From Cyanophora paradoxa (taxonomy: Eukaryota; Glaucocystophyceae; Cyanophorales; Cyanophoraceae), in contig QPMI01000513.1 in the NCBI GenBank assembly GCA_004431415.1, forward strand, positions 124,001 through 188,000: a DNA stretch of 64,000 nt, read 5' to 3'. Below the pieces are notes generated by a model, which was not told the origin of the DNA, did no database searches, and saw only the letters and a program-made list of their open reading frames with translations. The translations under genes and the position numbers were made by a program. Shown here piece after piece: positions 41,925 to 50,778 of the stretch; position 1 is the stretch's first letter, and each line of letters begins with the position of its first letter.

Positions 41925-42179
41925 ATGCCACTCAGTGAAGCCCAGAAGAGAGCTATGAAGAGGTACCAGCAAACTGAAAAAGGTAAGGCTCAAATCAAAA
42001 AGTTTAACGAAAAAATAGCCACACAGCTTAGAGATCTATATCAAACCGATGATACTTATAGAGCCATGAAAATAGCCAGTTCATGTCAGCGAAAGTATGC
42101 AGCCAATGCAGTCTGCTTTGTAAAATATTTATATGATGTCCCTTACTCAAATCGAGGGAGAAAATTGAAACATGTCTAA
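41925..42179 (+). CDS. Small basic protein
   Basis: 84 residues starting MPLSEAQKRAMKRYQQ. It is Lys/Arg/Gln-rich and probably helical, ending in the basic tail NRGRKLKHV. It shares the KRYxxxxxxKxQ style and size with the AT-hook proteins at 31128 and 45258 but lacks a full GRP hook. Its function is unknown; nucleic-acid binding is a guess from charge. After the stop, an imperfect hairpin CAGCATAT...ATATGCTG (about 42190-42220) could aid 3' end formation. Confidence 0.55.
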   Translation: MPLSEAQKRAMKRYQQTEKGKAQIKKFNEKIATQLRDLYQTDDTYRAMKIASSCQRKYAANAVCFVKYLYDVPYSNRGRKLKHV

Positions 42180-42311
42180 ATTATTTTTCCCAGCATATTA
42201 CTAGGCTGGGGATATGCTGTTTATTCGCTGAAATACCCATTCATCCTTTTTGTATCTAAACCACTCGATATATCATGTGGATAAATTTCGTAGGGATACT
42301 TTCTCGATTTC

Positions 42312-42375
42312 CAACAAAAAATGATTGGGGGACCCAAAACTACTTAAAGAAAAATCTTCTATATATATAAAAGGG
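42312..42375 (+). promoter_or_regulatory. Repeated promoter block upstream of the primase-helicase
   Basis: ACAAAAAATGATT, a G/C-rich spacer, then ACTTAAAGAAAAATCTTC and TATATATATAAAAGGG, with the ATG about 18 bp later. This is the fullest copy of the shared motif pair. Confidence 0.55.
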
Positions 42376-42391
42376 ACCCCGATCGCTGAAA

Positions 42392-44719
42392 ATGAACGCC
42401 AAACAGACTAAATCGCTCAAATCGCTCGCTAACTGGCTCAGATCTGATGAGGATCTAGCCAAAAACATGATTATCCCAGTGAAACCTGACAGCAAAGACC
42501 CTGTTTTCAAGCATAAGGGAGGTGCTTGGTCCTGGGAAAAGTATGAGGAAGCGCTGGCAACTAATCAGTATGTATCTTGGGGCATTCTGCTCTCAGACAA
42601 CATGATGGTTATTGACTTTGATGATGAGGAGGACTTTGAGAAATTCCGGGATATGTTTCCTGATGACTTTGATGCCAATCAGCCCATGGCAAAAACTAAA
42701 AAAGGCTATCATGTCTACTTTAAACGACCTGAGGAGTTCAATAAACTCAAAATTACCGATAAGGCTCCTGGCTTTAAAGGCTTTGAGAAGGTTGACCTGA
42801 AAACAATCACTGGAACTGGAACTTCTGGACTGATCAATGTGTGTCCCAGTGTGAACAAGGCTTGGGTAATCTCCCCATGGGATGATACCTGTGATTTCAA
42901 TGAGCCTACTGATGACTTCAAAAAGTGGATAATAGATAACTACATCTATAAGAGTGAGTATACTGCTAATGCTACCTCACATGATGAACTGGAAAACAAT
43001 ATTATCAAAGAGCTGGTGGATATGGGATTTATGCATCCCAATATAATCTCTAAAACTGAACTTGGCTTTAACTTTGATGCTGCTAACAAGGGACTCAATT
43101 GCCCATGCTGCAATGGTTCACATGAATCGAATAACTGGTATGTTATGAAAGCTAAAGGAGATGATAACAAATACATTGTGTCAAGCTACAGTGGAAATTG
43201 CAAAAAACGATTCATCTGCATTGGAATGCAATCTGATATCTTCAATCTTATAGATAAATCCGCTGGTTCTGGTGGCGCTCATTATGATGTGAGTTTAGTA
43301 TGCAAAGAGGTTCTTAAACATACATGGAGATACTCCAAAAAGTCATGGTTCAAACTCAATACTGATACTGGGATTTGGGAGCATGATGACACAAACCTAA
43401 AGATTTACCTAGATATAAGCCGTCTTGTTGTCCCCCAATACCTTGGAAGGGCTGTGCATTATAGTCAAAGAGCTTTAAAGGATGAGGAAAACAAAGCAGC
43501 TTTCGAAGAAAGATCCAAAACATTGATGACCATTGCCAAAAATCTTAAACAATCAGGATTTCGCAAATCCCTTCTGACTGACTTGGTCCCACTGCTGAAT
43601 GATGATGAATTCTTTGAGAAGATTGACACAGTTCCATATGTGATTGGATTCGAAAATGGTGTATTTGATCTGACCACTATGACTTTCAGAAAGGGTAAAC
43701 TGGAAGATATGGTGAGCAAGACTGTGGGTTATGACTATACTGAAAATGTAGACCCCAAGAAAATAGAGCATCTCAATCAGATTTATAAAGAGATTGTGGA
43801 TGATCCAGCAGAGCGAAAGTATCTTCTGGCATCCATTGCAATTGCCCTTAGTGGATCAACTAAATCCCAGAAGTTCTATATGTGGACTGGTGCTGGTGCT
43901 AATGGTAAATCACTTGTTCAGGAATACTGCAAACAGATATCTGGTCGTTATTACAGCCCTCTCGAAATATCCTATTGGACTAAGCCTAAAAAGAACTCAT
44001 CAGAGGCTACTCCTGAACTTGCCAAACTCCTTGGAAAGCGACTTGTATTCAGTAATGAGGCTGAAGATGGTGATAAACTGCAGATCTCCAAGATTAAGGA
44101 GGTCACAGGTGGAAATGAAATGACTGTGAGAGCCTTGTTCAAAGACCCAGTTATCCTTACCCCAATGTTTCAGGTCTACATTACAACTAATGACAATTTG
44201 ACTATAAATAAACCAGACTTTGCAATTCAAAGAAGACTTTCCTATCAGAGATTCAATAATATATTCAGAGAGAAGCCAGAAGCTGGTCAGAAGAAAGCTG
44301 ATCCAACTCTGTTCACACTTCTTCACAATGATGATGAGTATAAGATGGCTCACATGAAGATATTACTGGATATGTGGAAGAACAAAGAGGTTGAAGAGAT
44401 CTTAAGAAGTCCCCCTCAATCGATTATTGAACAGGGAATTAACTTTATAGCTGAAAATGACAAGATTGGTGAATGGCTTCGAGATAATTTCGAGGTTACA
44501 CATAATGCTAACGACTTTGTTTCCAGTGATATCATTTACAAATCATACAAAAGTGTTGATGATAAAGTTGAATGTGTATCTGTTATGAAAAGAGTAAGGG
44601 AGATCTTCAATGTAAAATCAGAAAGAAAACGAGTTAATGGAATTCTAGCCAGAGGATATATTGGGATTCGAAAGATAACAAGGGTTCAGGAAGACAATGA
44701 AGATGATGCCGAATATTAA
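42392..44719 (+). CDS. Primase-polymerase/SF3 helicase (D5-like)
   Basis: 775 residues. The N-terminal part resembles bifunctional primase-polymerases, with MVIDFDDEEDFE as the acidic metal-binding motif, then KKGYHVYFKRP. A zinc-knuckle-like CPCCNGSHES lies near residue 240. The D5_N-type linker leads to an SF3 helicase: Walker A TGAGANGKSL near residue 508, Walker B KRLVFSNEAE and motif C VYITTNDNLT, followed by a C-terminal winged-helix-like region. It would prime and unwind DNA at replication. Finding it beside a protein-primed PolB suggests either two replication modes or a helicase helping strand displacement. The frame is intact and preceded by the shared promoter motif. Confidence 0.88.
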   Translation: MNAKQTKSLKSLANWLRSDEDLAKNMIIPVKPDSKDPVFKHKGGAWSWEKYEEALATNQYVSWGILLSDNMMVIDFDDEEDFEKFRDMFPDDFDANQPMAKTKKGYHVYFKRPEEFNKLKITDKAPGFKGFEKVDLKTITGTGTSGLINVCPSVNKAWVISPWDDTCDFNEPTDDFKKWIIDNYIYKSEYTANATSHDELENNIIKELVDMGFMHPNIISKTELGFNFDAANKGLNCPCCNGSHESNNWYVMKAKGDDNKYIVSSYSGNCKKRFICIGMQSDIFNLIDKSAGSGGAHYDVSLVCKEVLKHTWRYSKKSWFKLNTDTGIWEHDDTNLKIYLDISRLVVPQYLGRAVHYSQRALKDEENKAAFEERSKTLMTIAKNLKQSGFRKSLLTDLVPLLNDDEFFEKIDTVPYVIGFENGVFDLTTMTFRKGKLEDMVSKTVGYDYTENVDPKKIEHLNQIYKEIVDDPAERKYLLASIAIALSGSTKSQKFYMWTGAGANGKSLVQEYCKQISGRYYSPLEISYWTKPKKNSSEATPELAKLLGKRLVFSNEAEDGDKLQISKIKEVTGGNEMTVRALFKDPVILTPMFQVYITTNDNLTINKPDFAIQRRLSYQRFNNIFREKPEAGQKKADPTLFTLLHNDDEYKMAHMKILLDMWKNKEVEEILRSPPQSIIEQGINFIAENDKIGEWLRDNFEVTHNANDFVSSDIIYKSYKSVDDKVECVSVMKRVREIFNVKSERKRVNGILARGYIGIRKITRVQEDNEDDAEY

Positions 44720-44760
44720 ACAAAACGATTGATGATTGAGATTTACATATATTTTTATAG

Positions 44761-44884
44761 CCTTACTGAAAATGGTTTGTGTGACAGGTGTGACAGGTCC
44801 ATCCCAAGGAAAGCCCTGGTGAAAAGTTGATCTTCACAATCGATGGGATAGACCTGTCACACCTGTCACACCTGTCACACCTAT
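44761..44884. repeat. Internal copy of the TIR palindrome
   Basis: TGTGACAGG units, then CCATCCCAAGGAAAGCCCTG, a spacer, TGGGATAG and three inverted ACCTGTCACA units. The core matches the left TIR hairpin with scattered substitutions, and the left flank CCTTACTGAAAATGG matches the TIR flank in inverted orientation. It lies between the helicase and a small gene, near the point where transcription direction changes, so an origin or regulator-binding role is plausible. Confidence 0.85.
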
Positions 44885-44948
44885 CGGAAAAGACCAAAAT
44901 TTGACAAGAATACTTAAGGCTTACTTGATTGTGTATAGTGAAGACAAA

Positions 44949-45170
44949 ATGGCAAAGACTCTTGATGAGATGACCATGACTGAGTTAGATAAATGCATAA
45001 AGCATGGAGATATAGGGGCATATATCGAAATGTCACAGAGATTGATAGGTTACAATATGTATGCAGCTAAACCAAAGAGAAATAGATCAGTAAACATTCA
45101 CATTACTGTTTCAGTGTCTGAGAATGCAAACAAAAAACAACAAAAGCATATTTACAAAAGTTATCTGTGA
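44949..45170 (+). CDS. Small hypothetical protein
   Basis: 73 residues starting MAKTLDEMTMTELDKCI. A short N-terminal helix, a KPKRNRS basic patch and a beta-like VNIHITVSVS are visible, with no known domain. It follows the internal palindrome directly and has ACTTAAGG and TATAG elements upstream. Its real start could be an earlier non-ATG codon, but the ATG fits the promoter spacing. It converges on the next minus-strand gene. Confidence 0.45.
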   Translation: MAKTLDEMTMTELDKCIKHGDIGAYIEMSQRLIGYNMYAAKPKRNRSVNIHITVSVSENANKKQQKHIYKSYL

Positions 45171-45257
45171 CTTGATTGCAAGTATAAAGCCAATTCCTTT
45201 GTATATATTTTTATAGCTGCCTCAGTAGCATACTGAGACCGCTTTTTCTCAATTTTC

Positions 45258-45503
45258 TTATAGACCTGGGGTTCCATTGCTACTATCAGTTGGCAAATAA
45301 TATTTAATCGGTCTTCCTCTGGGTCTCTGCTCCTCTTTTTGGGCTTTTCTGCGATAATAGGATGCCAGGGCTTGCTGCTTCTTATACTCTCTATATTCTG
45401 GGTCCTCTCTATATCGTTTCTGCATTGCGAGTATGTGTCTAATAGAACCCTCAGTAACAGGTTCATCACTGGTAAACTCGATTAAACTAATAGTATCCTC
45501 CAT
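45258..45503 (-). CDS. Small basic protein with AT-hook-like motif
   Basis: 81 residues starting MEDTISLIEF. The centre is KRYREDPEYREYKKQQA, followed by a basic RRKAQKEE and an AT-hook-like RPRGRPIKY. A second frame (to 45161) stays open and would add MEPQVYKKIEKKRSQYATEA, so a frameshift may shorten the gene here. Its pattern matches the 31128 protein of the outer element. The start overlaps the end of the next upstream gene by 17 bp. Confidence 0.5.
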   Translation of the reverse strand: MEDTISLIEFTSDEPVTEGSIRHILAMQKRYREDPEYREYKKQQALASYYRRKAQKEEQRPRGRPIKYYLPTDSSNGTPGL

Positions 45504-45759
45504 TTATATTCCCAGAGAAAACGTTTTCTGCTGGCAGAGAACTTCTCCTTGGATACTCCTGTTGCTCATATGTATACTCTGTGGGGTCTGCTGGCATTGA
45601 CTCCACAGAAACTGTAGACCTCCTTCTCTCTCTTGCTTCTGAGGCATTATCCTCATTATCTGACATCTCAAACTCCACTGTTGTCTCACAACATCCACTG
45701 TGGCAATTGCTCACCACATGCAGACTGAACATCTCGAAGAACTTTCGTATTATGTCCAT
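45487..45759 (-). CDS. Acidic/low-complexity hypothetical protein
   Basis: About 90 residues from MDIIRKFFEMF. The N-terminal helix contains two Cys (CHSGCC), and the rest is disordered, with EMSDNEDNASEARERRRS and a Tyr/Pro-rich end. No domain was recognised. It lies within a minus-strand block of virion-type genes (ATPase, MCP), so it may be a small structural or regulatory protein. Confidence 0.45.
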   Translation of the reverse strand: MDIIRKFFEMFSLHVVSNCHSGCCETTVEFEMSDNEDNASEARERRRSTVSVESMPADPTEYTYEQQEYPRRSSLPAENVFSGNINGGYY

Positions 45760-45781
45760 ATCTCTAATAAAACAGAGATAA

Positions 45782-46516
45782 TTAAAGCCAAACTCGTCTT
45801 TTATATACTGTTGGGGCAACTCCCTTTTCTACTTCAGCTTTGGTGGCACCAGGTTCAATGTTTCCCTTTTGGGTTTTTGTTTTCATTTCATCTACTGCCT
45901 GCTCATCGATTTGGTTCTCTTTCTTAGCAATAAACTGTTTATCTGGGACACCAGTGATTCCCATTTTATAAACTTCCTTTCGAAGCATCTCCTTTAGCTT
46001 GGCTCTCTCTTTCTTCTCAGTAACATACTGCTCCAAGGCACTTGATTTGGCTTCCAGATCTTTGAGTTTAGCAGTCATCTCATCCCATTGAGCCTTGGGA
46101 ATTCGATGAATATTTTGAGTGGGAGCAGTCTTGTATGTGACTTCACCAGCCATAGACTGAATTACCTTGTCTGATTCCTTACTAAGACCCTCACCTTTGC
46201 GAGCCAGTGAAAGATCTTGCAAGCCTAAACCTTTGTCATCAGCAGCCCCAATAATTCGCCTGGCACCCTCAGCAACAGACTTCATCTTTGCTGTCTCAGG
46301 GGAAATGTTCAGTTGGTCAGCAGTTGAACTTTGTGGGGCTTTGTCATCGACTGATTCCTCATAGGCAGCATTTAGGGGGTCTTCTTGGGGTTGTGAGGGT
46401 TTGATTTCGTTCATACCATTGAATTGCATTGGTTCAGTGTTAATAGATCCATTGTTTCCACCACCTGAATAGCCAACAGCCCCAGCTGGGATCCCTATTT
46501 TTCGTTTGGGAGGCAT
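45782..46516 (-). CDS. Coiled-coil hypothetical protein, possible virion component
   Basis: 244 residues starting MPPKRKIGIPAGAVGYSGGG. A Gly/Asn-rich N-terminus is followed by a charged, probably coiled-coil segment (DEMTAKLKDLEAKSSALEQ, then TEKKERAKLKEMLRKEVYK) and a basic end. No enzyme motif is seen. It lies just downstream of the packaging ATPase on the same strand, where many Polinton-like viruses have small capsid or core proteins. This assignment rests on position. Confidence 0.5.
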   Translation of the reverse strand: MPPKRKIGIPAGAVGYSGGGNNGSINTEPMQFNGMNEIKPSQPQEDPLNAAYEESVDDKAPQSSTADQLNISPETAKMKSVAEGARRIIGAADDKGLGLQDLSLARKGEGLSKESDKVIQSMAGEVTYKTAPTQNIHRIPKAQWDEMTAKLKDLEAKSSALEQYVTEKKERAKLKEMLRKEVYKMGITGVPDKQFIAKKENQIDEQAVDEMKTKTQKGNIEPGATKAEVEKGVAPTVYKRRVWL

Positions 46517-46630
46517 TGTATCTTTATTAGAATGAGAGATAATTTTATAAACCGCGTTTATATCGCATCAATTTATTGCTATGGACTTGGCTTTTCACTT
46601 CTTTGGGGGCTTCCTCTTTCTCTGGTGGTT

Positions 46631-47326
46631 TCAGTTCATCTTCTTTCTTTTTGGCTTTCTGTGGAAGCGAGGAAATGGGAAGTCTTTGACAAGCTCAGCT
46701 TTATCTACAAAGTATTTAACTGAGTAGCCAGCAGAGGACCAAACGATATACTGATAGGAGTGGACATATTCTTCAAACATTTTGTAAAAGTCCTCCTTGT
46801 TTCGCATTATATTGTATTCTTCCTCTATGGCTTCAAGTTCTTTGCGATTAGCAGCACTCAGGAAAACAGCATAATCAGAATTAACTCGAATAGTGGAAGA
46901 GACTTTTCTGAGTTTCTGTGTAATGCAGATAATGGATATTTTCGAATGTCTGCCCCTACTGTACAGAGATGACACCACCTTGTCTCTTGTTAAATCAATT
47001 ATCTCATTATCAATTAAATCATCTAAAACAACACACATGTGGTTCACAGGTTCACCTTTTTCGATTTTCTCCTGCCTTTCATCCAAAAGCTTTGAAATGT
47101 AACCAGCATCCCATTTACCAAGTTCTACTGTTGCAACCTCTCTCCAGAAATGATTAAAGCTGGTCCCACTCACAACTAGGACAACATCAATAACTTTGGC
47201 ATCATGTAATTGCTTTAACCAATACTTTACACATTCGCTTTTTCCCGTACAACTTTTGCCTATAAAAATGGCTCTGAAAACACCTTTTATCATTTCAGAA
47301 ACATTAAACTCTTCTAAATCTTGCAT
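46631..47326 (-). CDS. A32/FtsK-HerA-type DNA packaging ATPase, inner element
   Basis: 231 residues. Walker A IGKSCTGKSE lies near residue 26 and Walker B CVVLDDLIDN near residue 97, followed by YSRGRHSKISIICITQKLRK, the region that matches the SGRHYNISLFITTQR segment in the outer ATPase. The C-terminus is basic (RKPKRKK). It drives DNA into the capsid built by the adjacent MCP. It is intact, transcribed with the MCP on the minus strand, and followed by the coiled-coil gene. Confidence 0.85.
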   Translation of the reverse strand: MQDLEEFNVSEMIKGVFRAIFIGKSCTGKSECVKYWLKQLHDAKVIDVVLVVSGTSFNHFWREVATVELGKWDAGYISKLLDERQEKIEKGEPVNHMCVVLDDLIDNEIIDLTRDKVVSSLYSRGRHSKISIICITQKLRKVSSTIRVNSDYAVFLSAANRKELEAIEEEYNIMRNKEDFYKMFEEYVHSYQYIVWSSAGYSVKYFVDKAELVKDFPFPRFHRKPKRKKMN

Positions 47327-47385
47327 TGTTGTAGATCTTCCTAAATAAAGACAGATAAAAATAATGCATGGAGACTGAATATGGT

Positions 47386-48752
47386 CTATAAATTGATTCT
47401 ACGAACACCTGAACCGTCTATAATGAGGAAACTATGCATTAAAGCGCGAACTTGAACATTGATTGTCTTATCTGTGGGCATGTAGAGTGTGAGGAATGAA
47501 GATGAGGAATTTGTCAGGTCAACAAATCCACTTTGAGCAATATTTCGAATCGCCTTCTCTCCATCAATGCAGAAACTTAAACCTGAAAGGACATATTTAT
47601 CTGCAACCTTATCCATGTTAGAGCATTTGAAGGCATCAGCAATTAGCTCAGCTCCTTTGAGTAGAGAAATTGGCTCAGTGGCATAAAGTCGTTGTCCATT
47701 AATTTCAACAGTGAAAGTAATATCTTTGGAGTTGGCATAGGTCTTAAGAACACTGTGGGAGCCATTGGATTTGTCAACAGTCTCATAATCACGAACTGAA
47801 ACAAGCAGAGCATAGACAAGACCTGAGATTTGAGAGAGGTTAATTCGATTGGGCTGGGCATTGCCCTTGGCAGGGAAAGCAATGGCATCTACAAATCCAA
47901 TATCAAGGGAGGGAATAGCCATGCCAGTAGTCTTTACTTTTTCAATTACAGTAGCGAAAAGCTCATCAGAAACATTAATAGCATGCATGTAAAGGCGAGG
48001 AGAAGTAATTGAAATAGCAGGGGTTGTTGCACCAAGACTGAAAGTGGTGATGTTTTGACCAACATGGGCAAGTGTAGCATTAGCAGTATCACCAAGACCA
48101 TCATCTTCTGTCTTATCAGCAACTGTCCCACCAACAACAGGGAGAGAGCGACCACCATAGGAAGTTTCAACATAACCCTTTCCAGCATCCTTAAACCAAA
48201 CAGTAACAACCATTTCACCAGATAAAGCACCAAGGGGAAGGTAGTGATTTAGCCAAGGCACAGGGATTTCAACGAAAATGAGCCACCAAGTCGGTTGGTT
48301 CCATGAGCAGGGATTCCATGAACCATGCCCATTGAGCGTTTCTTTTTAGCTAGTTGATCCTCCGAATAATAGACCAGGGGGAAATGAGCAAGGAAATCAG
48401 AAGGAATGTGGTAGGTGTAAGATCCATAGGTAATTTCAAGTCGCTGAACTAAAGCACCAACTGGGCGAGTGTATCCATTGCGAACTAGATCTTCACCAGC
48501 AAAAGTGATTTCTGGTAGGTCGAAAGCAAGTTCGAGTTTTCCACAGAAATTGTAGCGAGGTAGCTTGAAGGAAATGCGATTTCCAACATTATTCTCAAAA
48601 GTATTGCTGGGATTCACAACAACTAGAACTGGCTTAGACTTGGATTCGAGACCAAGCATAAGGGAGTTATCCAGGAAAAAGGCTTTCGCCTCTTCTGGGG
48701 TTGTTAGGGCTTCTTTCAGCGAAAGTCTTTGAAGAGTGGAAGTGATATCCAT
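47386..48752 (-). CDS. Major capsid protein (MCP), inner element, one frameshift
   Basis: The ATG at 48752 gives MDITSTLQRLSLKEAL. The first frame continues through VVVNPSNTF, FKLPRYNFCGKLELAFDLP and RLEITYGSYTYHIPSDFL to SFS, where the frame must slip by one base near 48.27 kb. The second frame resumes as PVPWLNHYLPLGALSGEMVV and runs to the stop at 47386. Together they encode about 455 residues, the expected size for a double-jelly-roll MCP. No canonical slippery heptamer is seen, so a single missing base (real or technical) is more likely than programmed shifting. The neighbours are the ATPase downstream and a minor capsid gene upstream. Confidence 0.72.
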
Positions 48753-48805
48753 TATATTCTCTTTTATTATACTGCAACATAAAAAATCTACCAATGATCC
48801 TTAAT

Positions 48806-49816
48806 TTATGCGAAGCTTGTAATAACTGGATAGGAAGGGTGAAGCTGCGACATTCTCATCTTAAAGTATTCATAAACTGGGTCTCCTGCTGGCTCATCAC
48901 CATAGCGAATTTCAAAGGTCAGATGAACAGGTTGACCCTCAAAATCAATTGGTTCATTTACAGCATTAACAATATCAACCGAGAAAGTGGATAATCCAAC
49001 CTTTTTATTATAGTATTTGTAAAGTGGGTGAGCTTCTGTTGAATTGTAAACAACATGCTCACCATAGTCTTTATCAGGGACCACTATTTTGTGAAAGTAA
49101 CCAGTCAGAAGACCATCCCCACATTGCACCAGATCACCCAGCTCCTTTACTCTCACAAACAAAACACTGTCCCTGGTCTTCTCAGGCTCAAAAGAAGATA
49201 AAATACCGTTTACTCGAGTCCCAGTAAAGATACCATCAGTGAGAGCATCATAAACTTGTGATTGGATTGAGGAATTGCCATATCTTCCAGGATCAAGACC
49301 AAGCAGTCTCCCTGAACTCAATAGCTTTTGAATTGTTTGCAGGTTTGGATTTACAGCAAGTGAGAAAGCCAGGTAAAAAGGTTTTTCGGAATGGAATACT
49401 ATTCGTTTCAGTGACTCATCCCATTTGCAGCGAAGAGATGGTTTAGGATTTTTTAAATCGAACTTTTCATTAATAACATTCACCAGTTGTTGGTGGCTTT
49501 GAATGGGGGCTTTGCGACTTATAATGATTTGTTTCCACTGTTCAAAGTCCTCAGCTGGGCGAACTGTGGGGATACCATCAATTCCAGCTCCCGCATATTG
49601 TTCAGAATAGTAAATACTAAATGAATTGTCAATTGTTACATCTCCAACTTTGGTTTCACCACTCACCATAGGGATGCTGTTATAAAATTCGGCTGATACC
49701 AGTCTCACAGCCCTCACATTCTCATAAGAACTTGGGAGTCTAGCCACAAAGCTTGATGTGGGACCATCACCAGAGATTGTATTAAATGAGCTAACCTCGA
49801 TGTAATCCACAGGCAT
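48806..49816 (-). CDS. Minor capsid protein 1, inner element
   Basis: 336 residues starting MPVDYIEVSSFNTISG. The segment FVARLPSSYENVRAVRLVSAEFYNS resembles the N-terminal pattern of penton/minor capsid proteins, though without a full DSRDR motif. The rest looks beta-rich with LLSSGRLLGLDPGRYG in the position of the LLG motif. It lies directly upstream of the MCP on the same strand and is divergent from minor capsid protein 2 across 29 bp. It is intact. The role is inferred from pattern and context. Confidence 0.6.
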   Translation of the reverse strand: MPVDYIEVSSFNTISGDGPTSSFVARLPSSYENVRAVRLVSAEFYNSIPMVSGETKVGDVTIDNSFSIYYSEQYAGAGIDGIPTVRPAEDFEQWKQIIISRKAPIQSHQQLVNVINEKFDLKNPKPSLRCKWDESLKRIVFHSEKPFYLAFSLAVNPNLQTIQKLLSSGRLLGLDPGRYGNSSIQSQVYDALTDGIFTGTRVNGILSSFEPEKTRDSVLFVRVKELGDLVQCGDGLLTGYFHKIVVPDKDYGEHVVYNSTEAHPLYKYYNKKVGLSTFSVDIVNAVNEPIDFEGQPVHLTFEIRYGDEPAGDPVYEYFKMRMSQLHPSYPVITSFA

Positions 49817-49845
49817 TCTTCTTTTATCTATATTTATATATTAAA
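49817..49845. promoter_or_regulatory. Short divergent promoter between the two minor capsid genes
   Basis: Only 29 bp separate the two start codons. The stretch is nearly all A/T, with TTTTATCTATATTTATATAT on the plus strand and TAATATATAAATATAGAT on the minus strand. It must serve as both start regions, a compact late-promoter style. Confidence 0.45.
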
Positions 49846-50778
49846 ATGAATCGACTTGTTAATATTGATAGCAGGGATAGAAGCCAAGGACAAAATGAAA
49901 ACTCTTACAGGGTCACTCTCACAACTCCAGTAGAGAGACCAAGGGAATGTAGGGTTCTCTATGCAGAGATTCCAAACAGTATCTATAACAGTGTGGGAAC
50001 TGATCATCTAACAGTTCAGTTTAATTACCAAGATGGTTCATACAATGAAATCATCACACAGAAAGTGTATCCCCTTCCCAGTGGCTACATTAACCAGGGT
50101 CATTTTGGGGTAACACACCCTTATAATTATGGGCTGAACTATTCAAGCTTCCAAACCATTGCAGGCAAAACTGTGTTTTTTGAGTTCAAGATATTCTACA
50201 ATCCAACTACCTATAAAGTGGAGTTTTACAGTAACCATGAGTTCCGTTTTATTGCAAGCAACAAGCGAATAGGGAAGCTTTTGGGTGTGAGTTCTACTGA
50301 ATACACCAATGGTTATTATAGCACTCCTCCTGCTGGTGGATCTCCCTATCGACCTGAGAACCTTTTAAAGTATGATGGCAAACCTATTACACCTGATCAC
50401 CCAGCATGGGGAATCACCTTCTCAGGACCCAGACTCTCCTCAAAGCCCTTGCAGTATTATTTCACCAGTAATAAGATGTCTGATATGAATGCTGAGCAAT
50501 ATCTGTACATGCATATTAAAGAGCTGGTCCCCTTTGCCAGCAGACACAATATAATTCCGAAATCGCAACCACAAAACCAGGGAGCTATCCTAAGATTGCA
50601 ATTGAGTAAAGATATAGGTGGCTATGTTTACCATAGTGGTGAGCATGCAGAATTTATTCAAATCAATGACAGAAACCTGGTGATAAGGGAACTCACAGTT
50701 GAGTTTAAAGATTACTTTGGTGAACTGATTGATATGAATGGAATCGATAATTCGTTTCAGTTGGAGTTTATCGAATAA
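49846..50778 (+). CDS. Minor capsid (penton-like) protein 2, inner element
   Basis: 310 residues starting MNRLVNIDSRDRSQGQNENS, followed by VERPRECRVLYAEIPNSIYNS and later IGKLLGVSSTEY. The DSRDR start and the LLG motif match the outer element's protein at 27433. It probably forms vertices of the capsid. It is divergently transcribed from minor capsid protein 1, sharing a short AT-rich promoter (TCTATATTTATATATTAAA). Its 3' end overlaps the discoidin-domain frame by 11 bp on the opposite strand. Confidence 0.65.
   Translation: MNRLVNIDSRDRSQGQNENSYRVTLTTPVERPRECRVLYAEIPNSIYNSVGTDHLTVQFNYQDGSYNEIITQKVYPLPSGYINQGHFGVTHPYNYGLNYSSFQTIAGKTVFFEFKIFYNPTTYKVEFYSNHEFRFIASNKRIGKLLGVSSTEYTNGYYSTPPAGGSPYRPENLLKYDGKPITPDHPAWGITFSGPRLSSKPLQYYFTSNKMSDMNAEQYLYMHIKELVPFASRHNIIPKSQPQNQGAILRLQLSKDIGGYVYHSGEHAEFIQINDRNLVIRELTVEFKDYFGELIDMNGIDNSFQLEFIE

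Noticed and set aside
42190-42220. Hairpin after the 41925 gene as a bacterial-type terminator
   Set aside because: The stem is short with a 13-base loop and no T run follows; the host and virus are expected to use eukaryotic-type 3' end formation.
45161-45469. Second minus-strand frame overlapping the small AT-hook gene
   Set aside because: Kept only as a possible frameshifted tail; its N-terminal half is an out-of-frame reading of the better-supported gene.
48260-48290. Programmed ribosomal frameshift in the inner MCP
   Set aside because: No slippery heptamer or clear downstream pseudoknot is visible, and homopolymer-type indels occur elsewhere in the element.
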